Source of the DNA: Tissierella simiarum | Lineage (GTDB): Bacteria; Bacillota; Clostridia; Tissierellales; Tissierellaceae | DNA length: 64,000 bases | Assembly: GCF_018917865.1 (NCBI RefSeq) | Contig: NZ_JAHLPM010000003.1 | Coordinates: forward strand, 186,001 to 250,000 | Direction of reading: 5' to 3' | Shown: piece after piece, positions 34,250-41,872 of the stretch | Position numbering within the stretch: the first letter of the stretch is position 1 | How the letters are laid out: the number at the start of each line of letters is the position of its first letter | Notes under the pieces: generated by a model | What the model was told of the DNA's origin: nothing | The model's input: only the letters and a program-made list of their open reading frames with translations | The model's database searches: none | Translations under genes and position numbers: made by a program

Positions 34250-34455
34250 ATGTCGATAACAGGCCTAGCTTTTGTTCTTCTAGGTGGTTTTATTATATTT
34301 GAAGAAATGTATTCAGTTTCTAAGGTCGATGGGGAAATAGTATTTTAAGAAAAAGGAAGGTAGAAAAAAATAGACTATATAGATATAAGATGTTAGTAAG
34401 TATTTTTTCTATTTTATTAGGAATTTTTAGGATCATAAATTACTTTTTGTATTAA
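34250..34455 (+). pseudogene. Frameshifted small two-helix membrane protein
   Basis: From an ATG after GAGGTG, the frame encodes one hydrophobic helix (SITGLAFVLLGGFIIF) and stops at 34346-34348 after 32 residues. A second frame, overlapping at 34324-34348, continues with a basic loop (SILRKRKVEKNRLYRYK) and a second helix (LVSIFSILLGIFRIINYFLY) to 34455. A single frameshift would join them into a protein of about 68 residues with two membrane helices. Either the gene is broken, the sequence has an error, or only the 32-residue product is made. A hairpin (TATGTTTTATAC with GTGTAAGAACATA) lies in 34125-34160. Confidence 0.5.
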
Positions 34456-34466
34456 AGGGTGTAATT

Positions 34467-36350
34467 ATGAAGAAAAAAAACATTGTTTCATTAATCATAT
34501 TAATATTTATTTTAATAACATCTGGTAATACCTATGGAGAAAGCTTAAAGACTGTCGTTATATTAGTTGATGAGTTACCTTTGGATAGAGTCGAGGATTT
34601 AGCAACTGAAGATTATAGTTTAGGCCTTATGAATTTAAAAACTAGGAAACCTTATTCGGAGGAGAGTTTATACTTAACTCTAAGTACAGGTAAAAAGGTA
34701 GGAGTTAAAGAAGGCATAATAGGAAGAATGCACAAAGAAGAAAAAGGGACTATAACTATAGAAAGATTTTCATCCGTAATAGATCCCCTTATGAGCAAAA
34801 CTCCTAACCTAGGACTTTTGGGAGAAGTTCTAAAAAAAGAGGGAATTTCTTTTATTGGAGAAGATTTAGGAAGTATATTGGCAGCTGATAATAAAGGCAA
34901 TATATCACAGGGCGAAATTTCTATAAAGTATGATATAGACTGGCTCAAACAAAAGACAGATCAGTTATTAAGGAGAAACAATATACTAGTATTATCTTAT
35001 GATATGGAAAATAATTCAAAAAGGGTAGAATTGTTAAAGGACTATTTAAATTATATTGACAAGGATCAAATATTAATAATTCCTAAAAAAGGATCTAGTA
35101 AATATTCTTTAAATAAGTTTTTAGTACCCATAATATATAAGGATATGAATGATTCTGGTATTTTAACTAGTAAATCTACTAAAAGACAGGGATTTGTTGC
35201 TATTGAAGATATATCTATTCAAATAAAAGAAACTTACGGACATAAAAATAAATCAGATATAGGTAAGTCTTTTAAGGCTATACACAAAGATAATCCATTA
35301 CTAGAAATTAAGTCAAATTATGACAAGACTATTAATCTATTTTTAATAGCATATTTATTCCATGGCATAACTTATTTAACTCAATTAATTTATGGAATTT
35401 ATTTATTGAAAGGTGGAAAAGCAAGAAATAAAAAAATCTACGCTTTTTATTCTTTCGTTGTAATCAATATTTTAGTATCTTTAATATTAGGTTTTTTTCA
35501 ATTCCATATAAATATGGTACTATATTTATTTATTAATCTTATATTTAGTTATTTTATTACTATGTACTTAGTTAATAAGAATATAAATATAGTTGAATTA
35601 AGCAGTATTGCCACATATGTTCTTATTGTGTTTGGAATAATATTTTATCCAAAGATAATTTATAATTCTTATATTGGTTTCAATAATCTAGTGTATGGAG
35701 CTAGATATTATGGATTAAATAATGGCATAATGGGAGTCCTTCTAGCAACATCCATAATTACTTTTTTTCAAATTACTAAGAATATGAATGATTCTGTTAT
35801 TAAAAAGATACTGTTTATATTATTATTTGGATTGAATATGATTGCTTTATCCGTTAATTTTGGAGCAAATACTGGAGGATTTATTACTTCTATAGCTCTA
35901 TTTATAATTATGATGTATTTTATATTATTTAATAGAAAGAACAATTATAAAACTATTGGGCTGCTCATAATTATTGGTTTGTTACTGTTTGGAATAAATA
36001 TGTATATGGATAGTTTAAGCAATGAAAAAAGCCACGCAATCCAATTCTTTTATAGAATTAAAAAAGAGGGCATAAAAGAGTTCCTATATATGTTTAGGTT
36101 TAAATGGCAGGAGTTATTAAAACTTACTTTAATACCGCCTTTTTCATTAGTCCTAATTTTTCAAGGAGTAATTTTAAATAAACTATTTAAATCTTTAAAA
36201 GAAAATAAAAGACTTAAAGGAGAAACAATCATAATATTGATTACTTCTTTAATAGGTTTTATATTAAATGATACAGGTGTTATAACTTTAATATACATGA
36301 CCCACTATTTAATTTTATTATTAATGAATGAATTACCCTATTTAGAATAG
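34467..36350 (+). CDS. Multi-pass membrane protein with alkaline-phosphatase-like ectodomain
   Basis: A 627-residue protein. It has a signal peptide (residues 1-24) and an extracellular domain to about 285. From about 285 to the end it has some nine to ten membrane helices. The ectodomain resembles the alkaline phosphatase fold in layout: an N-terminal strand VVILVDELPLD, then YLTLSTGKK, LLGEVLKKEGI, VPIIYKDMNDSGILTSKSTK and FVAIEDISIQI. The usual metal-binding Asp/Thr-Ser residues are not evident, so it may be inactive. The membrane part has the motif YGARYYGLNNGIMG. I do not know its function; a surface polymer or envelope role is possible. RBS AAAGGGTG. Confidence 0.65.
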   Translation: MKKKNIVSLIILIFILITSGNTYGESLKTVVILVDELPLDRVEDLATEDYSLGLMNLKTRKPYSEESLYLTLSTGKKVGVKEGIIGRMHKEEKGTITIERFSSVIDPLMSKTPNLGLLGEVLKKEGISFIGEDLGSILAADNKGNISQGEISIKYDIDWLKQKTDQLLRRNNILVLSYDMENNSKRVELLKDYLNYIDKDQILIIPKKGSSKYSLNKFLVPIIYKDMNDSGILTSKSTKRQGFVAIEDISIQIKETYGHKNKSDIGKSFKAIHKDNPLLEIKSNYDKTINLFLIAYLFHGITYLTQLIYGIYLLKGGKARNKKIYAFYSFVVINILVSLILGFFQFHINMVLYLFINLIFSYFITMYLVNKNINIVELSSIATYVLIVFGIIFYPKIIYNSYIGFNNLVYGARYYGLNNGIMGVLLATSIITFFQITKNMNDSVIKKILFILLFGLNMIALSVNFGANTGGFITSIALFIIMMYFILFNRKNNYKTIGLLIIIGLLLFGINMYMDSLSNEKSHAIQFFYRIKKEGIKEFLYMFRFKWQELLKLTLIPPFSLVLIFQGVILNKLFKSLKENKRLKGETIIILITSLIGFILNDTGVITLIYMTHYLILLLMNELPYLE

Positions 36351-36360
36351 GGTTTTATTC
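36335..36360 (+). terminator. Intrinsic terminator overlapping a stop codon
   Basis: ACCCTATT, loop TAG and AATAGGGT followed by TTTATTC, with a further T-run at 36362-36367. The stop codon of the membrane protein gene lies inside the 3' arm. Confidence 0.8.
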
Positions 36361-36429
36361 ATTTTTTATAGGTAATTTAAAAACATTAAAAATTAATTTT
36401 ATTATGTCAAAATTAAACTAATATTATAT

Positions 36430-36458
36430 TTGAAAAAAATATAAATAGAATATATAAT
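36430..36458 (+). promoter_or_regulatory. Vegetative promoter for the ABC exporter
   Basis: TTGAAA (36430-36435) and TATAAT (36453-36458) are separated by exactly 17 bp. The leader that follows contains an 8-bp inverted repeat, TCTAAATA (36468-36475) with TATTTAGA (36493-36500), before the RBS of the gene at 36533. Confidence 0.7.
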
Positions 36459-36532
36459 ATTCGTGTGTCTAAATATTTTCTATTTTACTATTTATTTAGA
36501 TTTATTTAATATAACTGTAGGAGGGGATAGAG

Positions 36533-38260
36533 TTGTTTAAAAAATTTGCATCTTATTATAAGCCTCATAAAAACTTGTTTTTTATAGACATGTTTTTTGC
36601 ATTTTTAATATCAGTTTTCGATCTAGTCTTTCCTGTTTTTACAAGGAAAATGATAAATGAAATAATCCCTATGGGAAAAATGGATTTGCTAATAAAATGG
36701 ACTTTAGTTATGAGTTTTTTATTTTTACTTAGATATATAAGTAATTATATTGTTGCTTATTGGGGACATTTATTAGGAGTTAAAATTGAGCATGATATGA
36801 GAAAAGATTTATTTGCTCACTTGCAGACTTTACCCTTTAGTTACTATGATAATACAAAAACTGGCCATATAATGTCAAGAATAGTAAATGATTTAAGAGA
36901 TATTACAGAATTAGCACATCATGGACCAGAAGATTTATTTATTTCCTTGGTAATGCTTATAGGATCATTTGTAGTTTTAATTACTATTGAATGGAGATTA
37001 ACTTTAATTTTATTTGCTTTTATACCAGTGATGATATGGTTTGCTATAGCTAAAAGGAAAAAAATGGAGAATTCTTTTAGGCAAGTAAGAAAGAAAATTG
37101 CCAATGTTAATTCTCAGTTAGAAAATAGTATTTCAGGAGTTAGAGTAGCTAAATCTTTCACTAATGAAGATTATGAAATTGAGAAATTTAACGAAGGTAA
37201 TGAAGCTTACAGTGCTGCTAGGAAACAATCTTATAAAGTAATGGCAGAATTTGTATCAGGAATAGGCGTTATTTCAAACTTTTTAAATTTGTTAGTAATC
37301 AGTTTGGGAGGATATTTAGTATATAGAGAGGTTATTAACATAGGTGACTTATTTGCATATACTTTATATGTAAACTTTTTTATGCAGCCCATTAGAAGAC
37401 TAACAGATTTTACTCAACAATTACAAGACGGTATGACGGGATTTGAAAGGTTTATGGAAGTAATGAATATTGAAGCAGATATAATAGATAGAGAAGATGC
37501 TGTTGAACTAGAAAAGGTAGTTGGAAAAATTGATTTTGAAGATGTGACATTTAGCTATAACAATGGTGAAGACGTTGTTCTTTCTAATTTAAATCTTTCA
37601 ATAGAAGAAGGTAAGACAGTAGCTTTAGTTGGGCCTTCAGGAGCAGGCAAAACTACTTTATGCCATTTAATTCCTAGATTCTATGATATAACGGATGGTC
37701 AAATTTTATTAGATAATACAGATATTAGAGATATAAAGATTAAGTCATTAAGGAGAAATATAGGCTTAGTTCAGCAAGATGTATTTTTATTTACTGGAAC
37801 TATCAAAGAGAATATATTATATGGAGATATAGATGCTTCTGATGAAGAAGTGATTGAAGCAGCCAAAAAAGCTAGTATTCATGATTTTATTATGACATTA
37901 CCTGATGGATATAATACCTATATTGGAGAAAAGGGAGTTAAATTATCAGGAGGACAAAAACAAAGAATATCCATAGCGAGATTATTTTTAAAAAACCCTC
38001 CTATTTTGATTTTAGATGAAGCTACTTCGGCTTTAGATAATGAAACCGAAATATTAATACAAAATTCTTTAGAAGAATTAGCTAAGGGAAGAACTACTTT
38101 GGTAATTGCTCATAGATTATCTACGATAAAAAATGCAGATGAAATATTGGTTCTCACTAGCGAAGGTGTTGTGGAAAAAGGTAGTCATGAAGACTTGCTT
38201 GAGAGAAGTGGGTTATATGCAAAGCTGTATAATTCTCAATTTAAAAATTTAATTTCATAA
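36533..38260 (+). CDS. ABC exporter half-transporter (MsbA/LmrA type), membrane plus ATPase
   Basis: A 575-residue type-IV fold exporter that works as a homodimer or heterodimer to extrude lipids, drugs or peptides. Residues 15-300 form six membrane helices, with the coupling region YYDNTKTGHIMSRIVNDL. The ATPase domain has Walker A GPSGAGKTT, Q-loop LVQQDVFLF, signature LSGGQKQR, Walker B ILILDEATSALD and switch HRLSTI. It lacks an N-terminal peptidase domain, so it is not a bacteriocin processor. The start is TTG after AGGAGGGG. It has its own promoter and appears monocistronic. The substrate is unknown. Confidence 0.9.
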   Translation: MFKKFASYYKPHKNLFFIDMFFAFLISVFDLVFPVFTRKMINEIIPMGKMDLLIKWTLVMSFLFLLRYISNYIVAYWGHLLGVKIEHDMRKDLFAHLQTLPFSYYDNTKTGHIMSRIVNDLRDITELAHHGPEDLFISLVMLIGSFVVLITIEWRLTLILFAFIPVMIWFAIAKRKKMENSFRQVRKKIANVNSQLENSISGVRVAKSFTNEDYEIEKFNEGNEAYSAARKQSYKVMAEFVSGIGVISNFLNLLVISLGGYLVYREVINIGDLFAYTLYVNFFMQPIRRLTDFTQQLQDGMTGFERFMEVMNIEADIIDREDAVELEKVVGKIDFEDVTFSYNNGEDVVLSNLNLSIEEGKTVALVGPSGAGKTTLCHLIPRFYDITDGQILLDNTDIRDIKIKSLRRNIGLVQQDVFLFTGTIKENILYGDIDASDEEVIEAAKKASIHDFIMTLPDGYNTYIGEKGVKLSGGQKQRISIARLFLKNPPILILDEATSALDNETEILIQNSLEELAKGRTTLVIAHRLSTIKNADEILVLTSEGVVEKGSHEDLLERSGLYAKLYNSQFKNLIS

Positions 38261-38275
38261 AAACAGTGTCAATAC

Positions 38276-38321
38276 AACCTCCTCATTCATAAGATATTAT
38301 TGGAATATAAATGGGGAGGTT
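38276..38321 (+). promoter_or_regulatory. Hairpin that includes the ribosome binding site of the next gene
   Basis: AACCTCCTCATT (38276-38287) pairs with AATGGGGAGGTT (38310-38321) over 12 bp with one G-U pair. An inner ATATT/AATAT stem extends it. The 3' arm contains GGGGAGG, the RBS of the gene at 38327, so folding would hide it. A TTTT-ATT stretch follows, so the hairpin may also terminate exporter transcripts. Confidence 0.65.
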
Positions 38322-38326
38322 TTATT

Positions 38327-38671
38327 ATGAGTTATGACTATCCTGAGCTATACTACAGAGTATATCCTAAGGTTATTGATACTGTTAATAGACATTTAAG
38401 TTCTAATCCAGCAGTAGATAGTATTACAGATGAAGAGATAGAAAGCATGATAGACGAAGTATATATGAAGATGGTTAAAGAATGTCCAGAAATTCATGAA
38501 GATCCTTTAGAAAGGAGAGGTAGAGGGAATAGAGTTAAATCTGCACAAAGACCTTTTTTTGGGAGGGGAAGATTAGTTAGAGATTTAATTACCATAATTT
38601 TAATTTCCGAATTATTACGAAGACATCATTCAAGAAATTTTTGGAATGACCCCTATACTTATCCTTGGTAA
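38327..38671 (+). CDS. Conserved hypothetical protein
   Basis: A 114-residue protein. The first 65 residues are acidic and helical (YPKVIDTVNRHLSSNPAVDS, ITDEEIESMIDEVYMKMVKE). A basic linker RRGRGNRVKSAQ follows, then a basic-hydrophobic segment RLVRDLITIILISELLRRHH. Clostridial small proteins with a similar RDLITILLIRELLRRR tail exist, and their role is unknown. The tail could associate with membrane. The ATG at 38327 is preceded by GGGGAGG; the in-frame start at 38300 lacks an RBS. The RBS is inside a predicted hairpin, and a strong terminator follows. Confidence 0.65.
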   Translation: MSYDYPELYYRVYPKVIDTVNRHLSSNPAVDSITDEEIESMIDEVYMKMVKECPEIHEDPLERRGRGNRVKSAQRPFFGRGRLVRDLITIILISELLRRHHSRNFWNDPYTYPW

Positions 38672-38672
38672 T

Positions 38673-38709
38673 AAATAGGCTGAGAAATCCAGCCTATTTT
38701 AGTTTTAAT
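38673..38709 (+). terminator. Strong intrinsic terminator
   Basis: AAATAGGCTG and CAGCCTATTT form a 10-bp stem around AGAAATC, followed by TTTTAGTTTT. Confidence 0.88.
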
Positions 38710-38739
38710 CTTTATTTTTGGGTAATATATATTATATAC

Positions 38740-38800
38740 TGTAATTAGATTGTAACTATTTATTCATATATTTGTAACACATTAAATCTTAATATATAAT
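38740..38800 (+). promoter_or_regulatory. WalR/PhoP-like direct-repeat operator and promoter of the deacetylase-regulator operon
   Basis: TGTAAT (38740-38745), TAGAT and TGTAAC (38751-38756) fit the WalR box TGTWAH-N5-TGTWAH exactly. Another TGTAAC lies at 38773-38778, still in 11-bp phase. The promoter is TTGTAA (38772-38777), 17 bp, TATAAT (38795-38800), so the third box overlaps the -35. The operon downstream encodes an OmpR-type regulator, which suggests autoregulation. Confidence 0.6.
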
Positions 38801-38844
38801 ATCCTTTAATTAAATATATAATACATGGACTAGAGGTGATAGAC

Positions 38845-39729
38845 TTGAAAACACAATCAAAGCGAGCAAGAAATTCAAGGAAAATAAGGAGAATTAGGGG
38901 AATTGCGATTTTAGCATTAATAATAGCCTTATTTATTATAGGAGGCACTACTAAAAAATTAAATAATATTGCTAATAATGTTGTAGAAGCAAAAAAAATT
39001 GAGGAAACTCTTGATATTATGACAGATAAAAATCCAGTTAAAATTGCTTTAAATGAAGAAATTAGAATGGTACAAGAAGAAAAATCTAATTTAAAGAATG
39101 AGATTGCTGATGAAAATAACAAAGAAGCAGAAAAAAACAAAGATACTAAAATTGCTTATTTAACTTTTGATGATGGACCTTCAGAAAATGTAACACCTGA
39201 AATTCTTGATATATTGTCACAATATAATATAAAAGCTACTTTTTTTGTTGTAGGAAATTCAGCTGAAAAGAATCCAGATATTGTTAAAAGAATACATGAA
39301 GAAAATCATGGAATTGGAAATCATACCTATAGTCATAGATATAAACATATCTATACAAATACTACAAATTTTTTAAATGAAATAAAGGCTACAGAAAGAG
39401 TATTACAAAATATACTAGGAAATGACTTTGAAACAAATATAATTAGATTTCCTGGTGGATCTTTTGAAAAATATAAAAATCCATTTAAGAAGGTTATATC
39501 AGAAAATGGATATAAGTATTATGACTGGAACTCATTGAATGGAGATGCTGAAGGAAAAAATATACCTAAGAACAAACTAGTAAGTAGGTTGAAAGCTACA
39601 TCAAATGGAAAAAAAGAGTTAATAATTTTAATGCACGATACAAGTGCTAAAAAAACAACTGTGGAAGCTTTACCAGAGATAATCGAATATCTACAAAAAC
39701 AAGGGTACGAATTTGGAGTACTAAATTAG
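38845..39729 (+). CDS. Polysaccharide deacetylase, membrane-anchored (PgdA-like)
   Basis: Removes N-acetyl groups from peptidoglycan GlcNAc or a related polymer. A basic start (residues 1-20) and one membrane helix (GIAILALIIALFIIGG) are followed by a charged linker, then the NodB domain. The metal and catalytic residues are in YLTFDDGPSEN (Asp pair), GNHTYSHRY (two zinc His), RFPGGSFEKY and LIILMHDTSAK (His). The usual order of the five motifs is kept. The TTG at 38845 follows AGAGGTGAT; the GTG at 38836 overlaps that RBS. It is the first gene of an operon with a two-component system. Confidence 0.9.
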   Translation: MKTQSKRARNSRKIRRIRGIAILALIIALFIIGGTTKKLNNIANNVVEAKKIEETLDIMTDKNPVKIALNEEIRMVQEEKSNLKNEIADENNKEAEKNKDTKIAYLTFDDGPSENVTPEILDILSQYNIKATFFVVGNSAEKNPDIVKRIHEENHGIGNHTYSHRYKHIYTNTTNFLNEIKATERVLQNILGNDFETNIIRFPGGSFEKYKNPFKKVISENGYKYYDWNSLNGDAEGKNIPKNKLVSRLKATSNGKKELIILMHDTSAKKTTVEALPEIIEYLQKQGYEFGVLN

Positions 39730-39759
39730 TATGTTTCAAACACAAGGGGAGTGAGTTAT

Positions 39760-40455
39760 TTGAAAAATTCTATATTAATTATAGAAGATGAGGATCATAT
39801 AAGAAAATTTGTAAAAATAAACTTGGAAAGAAATAATTTTGAAGTAAAAGAAGCTGCTAATGGAGAAGATGGCATAGAAATAGTAAGGAAAGAGCCCATA
39901 GATATTGTAGTTTTAGATATAATGCTCCCTGGAATAGATGGATTTCAAGTATGTAAGATTTTAAGAGAAGAGTTTCCTACTTTAGGTATAATTATGTTAA
40001 CAGCTAAAAGTCAAGATATTGATAAGATTATGGGATTGGAATACGGAACAGATGATTATATGGTTAAACCTTTTAATCCTATGGAACTAGTTTTAAGAGT
40101 AAAATCTTTAATAAGAAGGATGGAAGTTAATAAGGAAGGATTCGTAAATGAAATGCTATTAGATGGTCCTTTTAGAATAGATATTTATTCTAGAAAGTTC
40201 TACAAAAATGATAAAGAAATAGAACTGACACCAACAGAATATTCCATTGCTAAATTATTTTTAGAAAATCCTGGAAAGGCCTTTAAACGAGATGAAATAC
40301 TGAATTTAGTTTGGGGATTTGAATTTGTGGGAGATTCAAAGATTGTTGATGTTAATATTAGAAGACTTAGAGCTAAAATAGAAAATGACCCTGGTAACCC
40401 TTATTATATTGAAACAGTTTGGGGAATTGGATATAGATGGAAAGATATGGAATAG
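39760..40455 (+). CDS. OmpR/PhoB-family response regulator
   Basis: A 231-residue DNA-binding response regulator. The receiver domain has the acidic pair EDEDH, phospho-acceptor Asp53 in VVLDIMLPG, Thr in MLTAKS and Lys in VKPFNP. The winged-helix domain (about 130-228) contains LTPTEYSIAKLFLENPGKAF, the recognition helix VDVNIRRLRAKIE and the wing WGIGYRW. It resembles WalR/PhoP-type regulators. TTG 39760 is chosen because AGGGGAGTGAG lies just upstream and covers the GTG at 39751. It is followed by its cognate kinase gene 16 bases later. Confidence 0.92.
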   Translation: MKNSILIIEDEDHIRKFVKINLERNNFEVKEAANGEDGIEIVRKEPIDIVVLDIMLPGIDGFQVCKILREEFPTLGIIMLTAKSQDIDKIMGLEYGTDDYMVKPFNPMELVLRVKSLIRRMEVNKEGFVNEMLLDGPFRIDIYSRKFYKNDKEIELTPTEYSIAKLFLENPGKAFKRDEILNLVWGFEFVGDSKIVDVNIRRLRAKIENDPGNPYYIETVWGIGYRWKDME

Positions 40456-40471
40456 ATACTGAGGAGGATAT

Positions 40472-41872
40472 ATGAAAAAAAGTATAAAAATTAGATTAGT
40501 AGGAAATTTTATGCTAGTTATCATTATAACGGTTTTAATATTAGAAGTAGTATTATTAAATGGAATTAAGCAATATTACTATAAAAATGTAGAAGATATT
40601 TTGGCTAATCAAATTCAATTTTCTACAGATTTCTATTCCAGATATTTTTCCTCTTCATCTTTAGAAGATATTATAATTGATGATATAGATGTTTTTTGGC
40701 AGCAAACCACTGCAGAAGTTCAAATTATTAACTTAGATGGGAAATTATTAATGGATTCTTTAGGTGTATCTTATGAAGACCCTATAGAAACACCTGACGT
40801 ACTAAAGGCTAAAGAAGGCAAAAAAGGAGTATGGATAGGAAATGTTGAGTATGATAGTGTTCCTGTAATGAGTGTTGCATTACCTTTAAAAACCCACGGA
40901 GAAACCATAGGAATTATAAGACTTATATCTTCTTTAGGAGAAACTAACAAGGTTATTAATAGTATTTCAAATTTACTTCTTATTATGGGACTAATAGTAG
41001 TATCTATATCAGGTATGGTAAGTTTGTTTTTGGCTAACTCTATTGTAAGACCTTTACGAGAAGTTACTAAAGTAGCAGAAAAGATGGCAGATGGTCAGTT
41101 AAAGGTAAGAAGCAATAAAAAGGTAGATGATGAAATTGGAAAACTTTCTGATACATTAAATTATATGGCAGAAGAGTTAATAAAAAAAGAACAGATAAAG
41201 AATGATTTTATATCATCAATTTCCCATGAACTAAGAACTCCGTTGACTTCTATAAAAGGCTGGGCAATAACATTGAAAAGTGAAGATTTAAAGGACAATC
41301 AGTTAGTAATGGATGGATTAGATATAATAGAAAAAGAAAGTGATAGATTAACTCAAATGGTTGAAGAATTACTAGATTTCTCTAGGTTTGTTTCCGGACG
41401 TATAAAGTTAGAGAAAGAGGAATTTGATATTAAAAATACTCTTGAATTAATTAGAAAGCAATTAAAGCCTAGAACTAAAAGTAATAATATAGAATTTATA
41501 GTTAATTATGACGAAAATTTATCAAATATTATTGCAGATGAAAACAGAATAAAACAGGTGCTAATTAACTTATTAGATAATGCTTTCAAATTTACACCTG
41601 ATGGAGGTCGTGTAGAGCTTAAAGTCTATAAGGAAAATGAATCTATAATAATAAAAGTAGAAGATAATGGCTGTGGTATTTCTAAAGAAGATTTGCCTAA
41701 TGTAAAAGAAAAATTTTATAAAGGGAAAAATAGTAAATCTCATAGTGGAATAGGATTATCCATATGTGATGAAATCGTAAAACTTCACGAGGGAACTATG
41801 GAAATTGAAAGTGAAGTTAATCAAGGAACTATAGTTACAATTTGTCTACCTTTAAAGGAGGACATAGGATGA
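40472..41872 (+). CDS. Membrane sensor histidine kinase
   Basis: Partner of the regulator encoded just upstream. A first membrane helix (NFMLVIIITVLILEVVLL) and a second near residues 165-185 flank an extracellular sensor of about 135 residues. A HAMP domain (ANSIVRPLREVTKVAEKMAD) leads to the dimerisation helix with His252 in SSISHELRTPLTSIKG. The ATPase domain has N-box LLDNAFKFTPDG, G1 VEDNGCGI and G2 SGIGLSICDEIV. No PAS domain is seen, unlike most WalK kinases. 466 residues. The stop overlaps the ATG of the lipoprotein gene by four bases. Confidence 0.92.
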   Translation: MKKSIKIRLVGNFMLVIIITVLILEVVLLNGIKQYYYKNVEDILANQIQFSTDFYSRYFSSSSLEDIIIDDIDVFWQQTTAEVQIINLDGKLLMDSLGVSYEDPIETPDVLKAKEGKKGVWIGNVEYDSVPVMSVALPLKTHGETIGIIRLISSLGETNKVINSISNLLLIMGLIVVSISGMVSLFLANSIVRPLREVTKVAEKMADGQLKVRSNKKVDDEIGKLSDTLNYMAEELIKKEQIKNDFISSISHELRTPLTSIKGWAITLKSEDLKDNQLVMDGLDIIEKESDRLTQMVEELLDFSRFVSGRIKLEKEEFDIKNTLELIRKQLKPRTKSNNIEFIVNYDENLSNIIADENRIKQVLINLLDNAFKFTPDGGRVELKVYKENESIIIKVEDNGCGISKEDLPNVKEKFYKGKNSKSHSGIGLSICDEIVKLHEGTMEIESEVNQGTIVTICLPLKEDIG

